In this document: in pieces, positions 46,665 through 56,794 of the stretch
Layout: each line of letters opens with the position of its first letter
How positions within the stretch are numbered: the first letter of the stretch is position 1
DNA from: Trissonchulus latispiculum
Taxonomy: Eukaryota; Nematoda; Enoplea; Enoplida; Ironidae
Assembly: GCA_030248195.1 (NCBI GenBank)
Contig: JASAND010030890.1
Span: 1-64,000, forward strand
Length of the DNA stretch: 64,000 nt
Direction: 5' to 3'
Notes under the pieces: generated by a model
Database searches by the model: none
Seen by the model: the letters and a program-made list of their open reading frames with translations, nothing else
What the model was told of the DNA's origin: nothing
Position numbers and translations under genes: made by a program

Positions 46665-48357
46665 GGATGAAGAAACGGATATCCTTTACCGGCCAAGTTA
46701 GGAAGACACCTGACAGAATCTAACAATCTTTAAACTCCAATGGTGATATGACCTTCCACTTTTGACGAGCAAGAAACCATTTTCCTACGGAGACTTTGAA
46801 GGAAAATATAAACTAATGGCTTAAAATACACTTCTAGTTTACCTAATGTCATCGGCGGGCTGCTAACTGCGGAAGTTGGAAGCCTCTAATTTGAGAGACA
46901 AGCCGTTATTAATATGCTGTTCATATGATATGACGTTGTTCATTTCTATGATGTACAATGAATACTATCCAAAAACTACTACTATAACGTTTTAACAACG
47001 CAGGGCCTGTTACCACATCGAATGATAATTTGATAAAGGAAAGGGTCATTTGACAATGCTGAAGTCGTGAGGTATAATTTGAAATTTCGTGTCTCAGGTA
47101 GTAGTGGGACGTTTAATTTTTCTTTCCTTCGCATTTTGGTTCACATGACTGCAGCGCATCCGTTGCTATGCCAGCAGTGGCAATTTTATTTCCCTTTTCT
47201 TTACAGTTTGGATCACGATGCTTATCCGTTGCTAGCTTTACCTACAGATAAGCTTTTACTGATATTTTGCTTACCCGACAACACGGCGAGTAATAGTAAG
47301 AAAAATATGCACTTTCGCATTCTTGCAATAAACAAGACTGACTGGACTGCTGTGGCGGGGTCGAACAGAATTACAAAATCACAATGAATGATCGTACAAA
47401 ATGCATTGGCTGAAATAAAATTCTCGGCTTCAGAGAAACAAAAACCAGGAATCGAACTCTTTTTTATTTTTTTGCTTGTTTGCAAAAAACTAGCAGAAGC
47501 TTGCTATTTGTAACTTGTTTTGCAGAGACAATTTTACGTAGCGAAAACTTTGAATGCTGATTGCTGATTTTTGTCTTTATAAAAATAAACTATTATTTAT
47601 AATTTATTAATTATTTATAAAATAGAAATTAAAAATCAAACTGTTGATTTTTTATTTTTCTGAATAAAGAAAAATCAAAAATTAAAAAGCAACTAGTTGA
47701 TTTCTGCCATATCGTTTTTCAGTTCTCTTTTTCAGTGTCAAATGATGGTGCAGTACACTGACAATTGTGATTCATTTGTCGAAACGAGTGGAAATGTTTT
47801 CCGAAATGAAATATTTTTAAGCAGAGTCAACACATTACATTGAGGCAAACCCTTTCTTACAATTTTCGAAAACCTAAATGGGCTAAAAAGACAAACCATA
47901 GGGGCTGCTCTAACAACAATAGAGTATGAATAAAATAGGTTTTGATTTGGTTAAAAGTTAGACACGTGTGAGATTGGTTTATAGGTATGAATAAATTTCA
48001 AATTGTAGAATTGTGTACTAAAAGTGTTAAAAATGCGCAGCTGTTACATTCTTGGGTTTTATTTCAATTTTAGTGAACATAAAATCAAAGAGTTAACTAT
48101 TTGAACAGTTGCTGACGCTTAAATCAGGTATGAATTTGAGCCTTAAAAATAATACAGAAAACAGCTACATTGGATAGCACGAACCGAAACGTTCGTATAG
48201 GTTGTGCAAGGGTTTATAATAATAATAGTCGCATTTGGGACGCACACTAATTTTGTGTTTAGAATCGAAGTAAAATTTTTGAAACTGGTGGTTGGTAGCA
48301 CTATCAGATTAGGAAAACTTTACAAAAAATAAGTATATGGTGGCTTCGCACTGGATG
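46665..48357. other. No recognisable gene
   Basis: 1.7 kb of AT-rich sequence. A 106-codon plus frame (47067-47387) has no recognisable motif. Near 47455 is an isolated tRNA T-arm-like motif (minus strand GAGTTCGATTCCTG) without an A box. Confidence 0.35.
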
Positions 48358-48361
48358 TTAA

Positions 48362-49285
48362 GGTGGTAGTACCACTACCGGGGTGGACTTTGAACAGATA
48401 CTGTTAACTCTAAACTTAATCAATCTGCTTGAAATTTGGCACATTTGTTCTTTATCATGTTTTGCATCAAATTCGCTTGCCATCAACGTTGTGGTGACTG
48501 ACTTGCTGTCTACACAAGAGGAAATGTATTTAAAGTTTTGAATTTAAATATCTCCTTCAATCCTTTATGAATTTGCTTGAAATTTTCCATGCAAGCTTTA
48601 TTAATTTATACACTCAGGCCGTTTTTTTTAGTTTTTTGGGGAAAAGTGTATTTTCGATTTTTTACCCAATTTTGAAATATTGTAAATTCTATATCACGCT
48701 TACTACTACGTGTTTCCAAAAACAAATAAAACGACCTGAGCGTATGCAGATATAAAACATATCTGGAAAATTTGGTCAAGTTTGGTTGAACAGTGACGAG
48801 AAAATCAAAAACAAAGAATTCGCAACTTTTCATTGTTTGCTTTGGTTTTACGATTTTGCTATAGTTTCAATCAGCGCATAGTGTTTTTTGTTAAATACCA
48901 CAGAAAACACGATACAACCTCTAAAACAATTTTTGTATGAAATGATCTTACATTACATTGCTTGTGCAAACGGTCAGCGTAAATCGGCCAATGCAAAATC
49001 ATCTAAAACATCTGATAGAAATCACGTACAGAAGAGATATGCACATCATTTTAAAGCGCTCTTTCAGATGGTAGAGTAAAATTTAATATATTAAGTTTTA
49101 ATAAAATTTTGATTATTTGAGCATGCGCAAAGCCATGATGGTAGCTAGCAAATTATTCGCTCTCTGACACCAAAACTTAGTGCGAAGACAGTATGCCAAC
49201 TAAACTTGCTTCTCCTAAACTTTTGTCAAGATTGCTTCATCGATACCAAGATTATGTAGAAAACCCCGCTAGTGGTACTACCACG
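48362..49285. mobile_element. TTAA-flanked miniature element (piggyBac-like)
   Basis: TTAA occurs exactly at both borders (48358-48361 and 49286-49289). The ends are inverted copies of GGTGGTAGTACCACTACCGG (GTGGTAGTACCAC is itself a palindrome). TTAA target duplication is the signature of piggyBac transposons. The 924-bp interior is AT-rich with no transposase, so it would be non-autonomous. Confidence 0.65.
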
Positions 49286-49289
49286 TTAA

Positions 49290-49396
49290 AGAGCTGGCAA
49301 TTCCATGCGATTAATGGCGTCTGTTAGTGATTGGTCGCTTTGTGGAGTCTTCATTTGCACCATAGGTGCAACGTATGACAGCAGGCCTGTAAGCAC
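49290..49396. repeat. Dispersed repeat, second copy at 63125-63237
   Basis: GCTTTGTGGAGTCTTCATTTG and the neighbouring 100 bases are shared with 63125-63237 at roughly 80% identity by eye. Nature unknown. Confidence 0.55.
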
Positions 49397-49399
49397 CGG

Positions 49400-50124
49400 G
49401 GAACAAGGGGGGAGAAAGGGGGGAATTTCTTGGTAAAATGTTAATCTGGAATAATTAGCGTGTTAGTATCAATATGAGGTGTTTTGCGTTAGCTCAGCAA
49501 TTTTCTAGAAATTTTCATAGTTGGATGAAGTCGGTTTTTGCACAATTCTCACTTACAAAAATCTCACCAAAGAAATATTTGGTCATGGCCTGAACTAACC
49601 ATTCACTGCACAGAATTCGCGTATAGATATTAACTGAGTACACAAATAGAGGATCAATTTGCATACGCACAATCTATGCTGCTGCTTGTGAGTAGTTCAC
49701 AGTTTTGGTTACCGCGTTGGGGTTTTGCCTCAAAATACGTCATATTCTCAAATTTTTGGATATAGCCCACCCGACCTTACCCGACTTACCAATGGAGTAA
49801 ACGCCAACGCGGTAACCAAAACTGTGAACTACTCACAAGCAGCAGCATAGATTGTGCGTATGCAAATTGATCCTCTATTTGTGTACTCAGTTAATATCTA
49901 TACGCGAATTCTGTGCAGTGAATGGTTAGTTCAGGCCATGACCATATATTTCTTTGGTGATATTTTTGTAAGTGAGAATTGTGCAAAAACCGACTTCATC
50001 CAACTATGAAAATTTCTAGAAAATTGCTGAGCTAACGCAAAACACCTCATATTGATACTAACACGCTAATTATTCCAGATTAACATTTTACCAAGAAATT
50101 CCCCCCTTTCTCCTCCCTTGTTCC
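49400..50124. repeat. Large hairpin: 321-bp inverted arms, 83-bp spacer
   Basis: 49400-49720 and 49804-50124 are inverted copies of exactly equal length with only a few substitutions and no net indel. Outer ends read GGAACAAGGG and inner ends CCGCGTTGG. It has no coding content. Such a palindrome would extrude or be transcribed into a long hairpin. Confidence 0.85.
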
Positions 50125-50141
50125 AAGGCGCGAGGCATCAT

Positions 50142-50167
50142 TCGCGAGGCAATAACAGCAATAATAA
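50142..50167 (+). pseudogene. Gag fragment, left piece, split by the miniature LTR element
   Basis: ATTCGCGAGGCAATAACAGC and the following AATAATAA match, in sense, the Asn-rich part of the gag at 58,540-58,570. The match resumes at 51312 after the inserted LTR element. Confidence 0.7.
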
Positions 50168-50341
50168 TGTTAAATATCAGCAACCCAGAAAGGTTGAAAT
50201 CAGTGTAATAATCTAGTCTCAATGTCCGGGGGTGTGGCTCAGTGGTAGAGTTCTCGACTACAGATCCAAAGCTCGGTGGTTCGATCCCCGCCCTGGACAC
50301 TTTTCTTCACATCTTTCAGATCCTGATTTCAACCTTTCACA
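50168..50341 (+). repeat. LTR 1 with embedded tRNA-like unit
   Basis: 174 bp. Includes the tRNA-like unit at 50224-50304. The ends form an inverted pair (AACCCAGAAAGGTTGAAATCAG.. / ..CTGATTTCAACCTTT), so the LTR RNA could fold with the tRNA-like part in the loop. Confidence 0.8.
50224..50304 (+). ncRNA. tRNA-like Pol III unit in LTR 1
   Basis: Starts GTCCGGGGGTGTGGCTCAGTGG. It contains an A box (TGGCTCAGTGG), a B box (GGTTCGATCCC) at tRNA-like spacing, a 7-base acceptor-like pairing (GTCCGGG with CCTGGAC) and, right after, a TTTT terminator (50301-50304). The linker between acceptor and D stem is 6 bases rather than 2 and the anticodon stem is imperfect, so it is unlikely to be a working tRNA. 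The anticodon position reads ACA. Confidence 0.6.
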
Positions 50342-50646
50342 TTCCGTGTCCTTACCGCTCTGAGGAGATGAAGTCGTTTAAGATGCCTGGGAATGGTGGA
50401 ATTGCAGGTCAAGATAGATGGTTTGGTTATGGTGGTCCTCGTGGTGCTAAGGGTTAGTATGGTGGTTATTGGTTCTTGTGTGATTTGATATACAGGCTCC
50501 CGGCTTTGAAGAAGAAAGAAGTATAATATGGCCTCGGGTTAGGAGGCAGCCGGGGAGCCGCCCTTAGACCACATGGTACTTGATTTGAGGACCCGACCTG
50601 CAATTCCTGGAAATTCGAGGCCGAATTTCAATTAGCAAGGGGAGTG

Positions 50647-50820
50647 TGTTAAATATCAGCAACCCAGAAAGGTTGAAATCAGCGTAATAATCTAGTCTCA
50701 ACGTCCGGGGATGTGGCTTAGTGGTAGAGCGTTCTACTCTTAAACCAAAGCTCGGCGGTTCGATCCCCGCCCTGGACACTTTTCTTCACATCTTTCAGAT
50801 CCTGATTTCAACCTTTCACA
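50647..50820 (+). repeat. LTR 2 with embedded tRNA-like unit (50703-50783)
   Basis: Same 174-bp length. The A box is TGGCTTAGTGG, the B box GGTTCGATCCC, and TTTT follows. The anticodon arm differs from LTRs 1 and 3 (CTCTTAA loop, anticodon position CTT), while the boxes, acceptor pairing and terminator are kept. The T stem GGCGG/CCGCC is fully paired here. Confidence 0.75.
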
Positions 50821-51137
50821 TTTGGCGACTGTGCCGTGTCCTTACCGCTCTGAGGAGATTAAGTCGTTTAAGATGCCTGGGAATGGTGGAATTGCAGGTC
50901 CTGTAGTTGGTTTGGTTTATGGTGGTCCTCGTGGTGCTAAGGGTTAATATATATGGTTATATGGTTCTTGTGTGATTTGATTGAAAGGCTCCCGGCTTTG
51001 AAGAAGAATGAAGTATGACATGGCCTCGGATAGGAGGCAGCCGGGGAGCCGCCCTTAGACCACATGGTACTTGGATTTGAGGACCGACCTGCAATTCCTG
51101 GAAATTCGAGGCCGAATTTCAATTAGCAAGGGGAGTA

Positions 51138-51311
51138 TGTTAAATATCAGCAACCCAGAAAGGTTGAAATCAGTGTAATAATCTAGTCTCAATGTCCGGG
51201 GGTGTGGCTCAGTGGTAGAGTTCTCGACTACAGATCCAAAGCTCGGTGGTTCGATCCCCGCCCTGGACACTTTTCTTCACATCTTTCAGATCCTGATTTC
51301 AACCTTTCACA
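51138..51311 (+). repeat. LTR 3 with embedded tRNA-like unit (51194-51274)
   Basis: 174 bp, nearly identical to LTR 1 including the tRNA-like unit. Its CA end abuts the resumed gag fragment. Confidence 0.75.
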
Positions 51312-51357
51312 ATAATAATAACTGGTCTCGAAATAATAATAATTTTAGAGGTAACCG
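51312..51357 (+). pseudogene. Gag fragment, right piece
   Basis: Continues the gag fragment interrupted at 50167: encodes NNNWSRNNNNFRGNR-like residues, matching in sense the Asn/Arg-rich part of the gag at about 58,500-58,545. Homology ends after GGTAACCGTC. Confidence 0.75.
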
Positions 51358-51950
51358 TCAAACAATGGCTACCTTATTTTCAAATTTTCCAAATATAGCC
51401 AAATTTTATATCAAATTGAAGCTCTCAATGTCCTAAACATTTTATCTTCTTGCACCACGTCTCTATAAAGCAGTATGAGAGAATTAGAGCGCGTTAAAGT
51501 TTGCAGTACATAACAATCGGAATGAGCGTGATTAAATCCTTCAAGCATCGTTACTTGCTAGCTACTTGGAGTATCATTGTTATTTGTGCAGCAATAAATA
51601 GCCCCAGGTTAGAGGCTTTAATATGATGTATTGGCCATGCCATAGCCTTTTGCCAACCTATGTGTTCACTAGGTTTCCTATGTGTGACTCTAAAAATTTG
51701 TCTTGTTTTGGACACATATTGGGGTATATTATATCCGAAATCGGTGACTATAAAAATTTGGTACCCGGCGACACGCCCCCCTTAAATGCAGATTCGCTGC
51801 TGAAGAAATTGCTAGCTTACTGAACAGTGCAATGCCTGTAAGCCACCGAACTTGAAAACTAAGTCGCATGGCTCTTGTTTCGCAAGAAGAATTGGCTTTT
51901 ATCGCAATCGGCATTTATTATTGCCTATGCAAATTACAAGAACCGTTGTG
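51358..51950. other. No recognisable feature
   Basis: Unique-looking AT-rich sequence with short frames only. Confidence 0.35.
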
Positions 51951-51997
51951 AAATAGCTTAGTTCAAATTTGCTGTGCTGTAACCCCCGTGCCTCCAT

Positions 51998-52097
51998 CCA
52001 AGTTGTGAAGCACGATGTGCACTGTGCTTCACAACTGCATTTGTGAAGCACGCTGTACCGTGCTTCACAAGTATAGTTGTGAAGCACGCTGAAGCAG
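51998..52097. repeat. GTGAAGCACG palindromic repeat cluster
   Basis: TTGTGAAGCACG and its complement CGTGCTTCACAA occur five times in alternating orientation within 100 bp, forming overlapping hairpins. Confidence 0.7.
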
Positions 52098-52167
52098 ATG
52101 CACTATGTGGAGTTGGAATGTAAGAAATGAAATTGTCACTTCAGCACCAGAGACCCGAAAAATTCTG

Positions 52168-52239
52168 TCCTCGACTGGGATTCGAACCCACGACTTTCGG
52201 TTTATCAGTCCGATGCTCTCCCAACTGAGCTATCGAGGC
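52168..52239 (-). tRNA. tRNA-Ile(GAT)-like gene or tRNA-derived pseudogene
   Basis: A 72-base cloverleaf can be drawn on the minus strand: acceptor GCCTCGA/TCGAGGA (pair 1-72 mismatched), D arm GCTC-AGTTGGGA-GAGC, anticodon arm TCGGA-CTGATAA-ACCGA (pair 31-39 mismatched, anticodon GAT), T arm GTGGG-TTCGAAT-CCCAG (pair 49-65 mismatched). A box TAGCTCAGTTGG and B box GGTTCGAATCC are intact. Three stem mismatches and an anticodon that is rare in eukaryotic nuclear Ile tRNAs suggest a decayed copy or SINE head. No TTTT lies right after the 3' end on that strand. Confidence 0.55.
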
Positions 52240-52450
52240 TTCAGACATACAAAGCTAGAAGGAGTTTGTATCCAAACTGAAGTAATAAATGAATAATGTG
52301 CTTTACGTACAACGCGGACAAACACATGACCCAGGGCGAGGAACACTCTGGTGTGCTGCCTGCCAAGTCTAATTCAAGTTTCCGGTATTTTAAATTTGAA
52401 CTAAGCTATTTCACAACTAAGTTGTTGCACAATTTCTCGCGCACCATCTA

Positions 52451-52673
52451 ATTTACAGGCACGCCAAGCAATACTGCAAGGGGTTGTGAAACCCGAGTGT
52501 TTCGGAAAGCTTAGCACTCGAATTTTTTTGTGGTACTCGGGCTCCGCTTCGCTCCGCCCTCGTATCACAAAAAAATTCTCGTGCAAGGTTTCACGAAACA
52601 CTCGGGTTTGTAATGCACTCGCTTCGCTCGTGCATCACAACCCCTCGCAGTTTCGCTTAGCGTGCCTGTAAAT
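52451..52673. mobile_element. Foldback miniature element, ATTTACAGGCACGC ends
   Basis: ATTTACAGGCACGC at the left and its complement at the right; the inversion continues through CTGC(A/G)AGGGGTTGTGA and ACTCG words. Its right half (from 52577) is repeated at 54450 and 56411 because it forms the start of the tandem unit. Confidence 0.7.
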
Positions 52674-52960
52674 CAGCTAGTGCACTCTATGTTGTGCAAC
52701 AACCTATACAAGTAAAATGAAGCGTCACAGATTAATGCAGTGCTTACAATACTCCGTTTTACACTGAATCCCGCCTATAAACAGTGTACCTCTAAAATTA
52801 GAGCTTTTGTAATCGGAATCAGTTTTGCAACAAAGAGACAGTTAGGGTTGAACAAGCAAAGTCTCTGAAGCTATTCTAGACAACAAAGTAAACATATACG
52901 TGCAGAAGCGATACCAGTACAAGTACTCAAAACATGTATAGTTGAGAAATGTGAAAAGCG

Positions 52961-54445
52961 TTACGAAAACAAACGTTGAAAAGGAGACGCTATCGCTTTT
53001 GGCGTTTCACCTGCGTCCTGCTTAACTACTAAATTCGAAACATCATCTTCGTCACTTTGGAGTACAGGTGTCAGGTGATTATCAGATGCATCTGTGGTTA
53101 TTCCTTCCTTACTAGTTTCTACTGTTCCGCTATCTAGCGTAGTATCATCCATTAGATTGTAATCAAGAACATCCGATTCTAAATCTGAACTATCATCAGA
53201 CATTTCATCCGCTAACTTACTTTCAAAGGGCGATATATCCACAAAAATAAATGTATCAGGAAAATCTGGATCTGCTACCTTTATCCTTGTACCTGAGTGT
53301 GACGTCTGTTGCTGTGAACTCACCGATCCACGAATTGATTACTCGTCTTGGTTGGTCCCACTTACTTCATCCGTTTCTTGAGTAGTATTCCTGACTGTTG
53401 TAAGTAGTCATCGTATGTGCATCATCTGTGGTGTCTAGGCTTGATAGTCCTTGTCTGCTTTCTTTTAACCTCTTCCTTTCATTTCTATACGAGGATGAAT
53501 AAAAACACGATGTCGTAGAGGCGCGTACCTATTACTGGAGTTCACAGAGGCACCCATGGTTATATGGTTATATGAGCTGGTTCACCTCCATGCTTGAGAC
53601 GTTCCTGTCTATGGTTCTGAAGGGTCGTATCCGGGAGCCTCGATTGATTATTTGACCGGACATGCTACTCCCTTGCATCAGGGGATTTCCATACGTAGAT
53701 GAGAAAATAACACGATTCCCAAAAACGAGCTACATTCACCACTACGAGATCGATTTAGCACAGCATTTCGCATAGGCTGTCCATGATAGAAAGTTATCGG
53801 CACATTAAAATACCTCGGCTCCTGAAATTTTGATGGCGGATGCATATTGTACCGAAAATTTGGCAAAGCAAATCGCGGTGGTAAAATGCGATTCTGGGGA
53901 TAAAGAAAATTTTGAGTTCGAAAACGAGAATTCTGAAAAACTCTGCCATCATTTCTAAAAACAGATGGAAATTTCGCTTGTATTGGAGCATTTGAAAGAT
54001 TATGAGCTTGAGTGATTGACGGAACTCTTCGCACATTGTGCTAATCCACTTTGCTGCTATTACTTGGTACCAACTTGACCCAACGTTGCTCGTCTTACAG
54101 AAAAAAGTCAAATGGTTGCACCTTTTGCTGAACTGATACAGAATTTCCAGAAAAACTATTTGGAATGCCTGAAACATTAGAGGGAGGAGATGTACGTACA
54201 TACGTACTTGGGTCATTGTGAAAAGAGGGGGCAGGAGATAAATTTGTATTTTCAAAAGCAAGATTCGGTGGAAGATTTAACCTCACTGCAGCGGCATATG
54301 AAGAAAAAACTGAACAATTCTGAGCAGACGAAATAGTCTTGGCCGGGTAGAGTTTGTCAAAATTTCCATAATGTTATGTGAATTAGACAGCAATGCTGAA
54401 ACTTTTAGATCAGAATTAGAAATATAAGTGGGGGTAGAATTTTCT
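52961..54445 (-). pseudogene. Extra copy (unit 1) of the gag C-terminal extension
   Basis: Frames for the acidic tail (52961-53323), basic part (53678-54034) and Ser/Pro-rich part (54095-54286), in the same order as copy 1 but with frame breaks. Identical or nearly so to unit 3. Confidence 0.7.
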
Positions 54446-54862
54446 CCTCTCTCGTGCAAGGTTTCACGAAACACTCGGGTTTGTAATGCACTCGCTTCGC
54501 TCGTGCATCACAACCCCTCGCAGTTTCGCTTAGCGTGCCTGTAAATCAGCTAGTGCACTCTATGTTGTGCAACAACCTATACAAGTAAAATGAAGCGTCA
54601 CAGATTAATGCAGTGCTTACAATACTCCGTTTTACACTGAATCCCGCATAAACAGGCCCAAATAGGCTTTTGTTCGGGTTTTGCACAGGGGGGGCGTGAA
54701 CCAGTGTACACTGACATCCCTGCCTATAACCAGTGTACCTCTTAACTATTAAACTTTTGTAAACGATCATTTTTGTCAATATAGAGTACAGGGTTAGGGA
54801 TGAACAGATGCAAAGTCTGTGAAGTTATTCCTTGACAACATAGTAAAATCTACGTGCAGCTA

Positions 54863-56406
54863 TCAGCGTAGATATCCAAGTATCAAGTACTCAAAACATG
54901 TATAGTTGAGAAATGTGAAAAGCGTTACGAAAACAAACGTTGAAAAGGATACGCTATCGCTTTTGGGGGTTTCCCTGGGCTGCTTAACTACTAAATTCGA
55001 AACATCATCTTCGTCACTTTGGAGTACAGGTGTCAGGTGATTATCAGATGCATCTGTGGTTATTCCTTCCTTACTAGTTTCTACTGTTCCGCTATCTAGC
55101 GTAGTATCATCCATTAGATTGTAATCAAGAACATCCGATTCTAAATCTGAACTATCATCAGACATTTCATCCGCTAACTTACTTTCAAAGGGCATATATC
55201 CACAAAAATAAATGTATCAGGAAAATCTGGATCTGCTACCTTTATCCTTGTACCTGAGTGTGACGTCTGTTGCTGTGAACTCACCGATCCACGAATTGAT
55301 TACTCGTCTTGGTTGGTCCCACTTACTTCATCCGTTTCTTGAGTAGTATTCCTGACTGTTGTAAGTAGTCATCGTATGTGCATCATCTGTGGTGTCTAGG
55401 CTTGATAGTCCTTGTCTGCTTTCTTTTAACCTCTTCCTTTCATTTCTATACGAGGATGAATAAAAACACGATGTCGTAGAGGCGCGTACCTATTACTGGA
55501 GTTCACAGAGGCACCCATGGTTATATGGTTATATGAGCTGGTTCACCTCCATGCTTGAGACGTTCCTGTCTATGGTTCTGAAGGGTCGTATCCGGGAGCC
55601 TCGATTGATTATTTGACCGGACATGCTACTCCCTTGCATCAGGGGATTTCCATACGTAGATGAGAAAATAACACGATTCCCAAAAACGAGCTACATTCAC
55701 CACTACGAGATCGATTTAGCACAGCATTTCGCATAGGCTGTCCATGATAGAAAGTTATCGGCACATTAAAATACCTCGGCTCCTGAAATTTTGATGGCGG
55801 ATGCATATTGTACCGAAAATTTGGCAAAGCAAATCGCGGTGGTAAAATGCGATTCTGGGGATAAAGAAAATTTTGAGTTCGAAAACGAGAATTCTGAAAA
55901 ACTCTGCCATCATTTCTAAAAACAGATGGAAATTTCGCTTGTATTGGAGCATTTGAAAGATTATGAGCTTGAGTGATTGACGGAACTCTTCGCACATTGT
56001 GCTAATCCACTTTGCTGCTATTACTTGGTACCAACTTGACCCAACGTTGCTCGTCTTACAGAAAAAAGTCAAATGGTTGCACCTTTTGCTGAACTGATAC
56101 AGAATTTCCAGAAAAACTATTTGGAATGCCTGAAACATTAGAGGGAGGAGATGTACGTACATACGTACTTGGGTCATTGTGAAAAGAGGGGGCAGGAGAT
56201 AAATTTGTATTTTCAAAAGCAAGATTCGGTGGAAGATTTAACCTCACTGCAGCGGCATATGAAGAAAAAACTGAACAATTCTGAGCAGACGAAATAGTCT
56301 TGGCCGGGTAGAGTTTGTCAAAATTTCCATAATGTTATGTGAATTAGACAGCAATGCTGAAACTTTTAGATCAGAATTAGAAATATAAGTGGGGGTAGAA
56401 TTTTCT
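54863..56406 (-). pseudogene. Extra copy (unit 2) of the gag C-terminal extension
   Basis: Same order as unit 1. The acidic tail (54863-55195) ends differently because a small deletion changes the sequence after VVKQ, and the non-coding part beyond is unlike units 1 and 3. Confidence 0.7.
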
Positions 56407-56794
56407 CCTCTCTCGTGCAAGGTTTCACGAAACACTCGGGTTTGTAATGCACTCGCTTCGCTCGTGCATCACAACCCCTCGCAGTTTCGCTTAGCGTGCC
56501 TGTAAATCAGCTAGTGCACTCTATGTTGTGCAACAACCTATACAAGTAAAATGAAGCGTCACAGATTAATGCAGTGCTTACAATACTCCGTTTTACACTG
56601 AATCCCGCCTATAAACAGTGTACCTCTAAAATTAGAGCTTTTGTAATCGGAATCAGTTTTGCAACAAAGAGACAGTTAGGGTTGAACAAGCAAAGTCTCT
56701 GAAGCTATTCTAGACAACAAAGTAAACATATACGTGCAGAAGCGATACCAGTACAAGTACTCAAAACATGTATAGTTGAGAAATGTGAAAAGCG

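Larger units (their letters stand above)
50168..51311 (+). mobile_element. Miniature LTR element (TRIM) with tRNA-like LTRs: LTR-internal-LTR-internal-LTR
   Basis: Three direct repeats of exactly 174 bp (50168-50341, 50647-50820, 51138-51311) begin TGTTAAATATCAGC and end TTTCACA. They are separated by two related internal regions of 305 and 317 bp. After LTR 2 is TTTGGCGACTGTGCC, a primer-site-like sequence near the tRNA-Arg site of the large element (TGGCGACCGTGAC). Before LTRs 2 and 3 is a purine tract, GCAAGGGGAGT(A/G). The internal parts encode nothing recognisable. The array sits in an AATAATAATAA run of a gag fragment that continues on both sides, so it is a nested insertion; any 5-bp target duplication is hidden in the AAT repeat. 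The five-part structure fits recombination between two copies. Confidence 0.8.

Noticed and set aside
50088..51270. About 70-codon frames starting MSRAGIEPPSFG on the minus strand and their plus-strand shadows
   Set aside because: They are translations of the tRNA-like unit in the LTRs, a common source of false proteins.
52105..52296. 63-codon plus-strand frame containing STGIRTHDFRF
   Set aside because: It is the antisense translation of the tRNA-like gene at 52168-52239.
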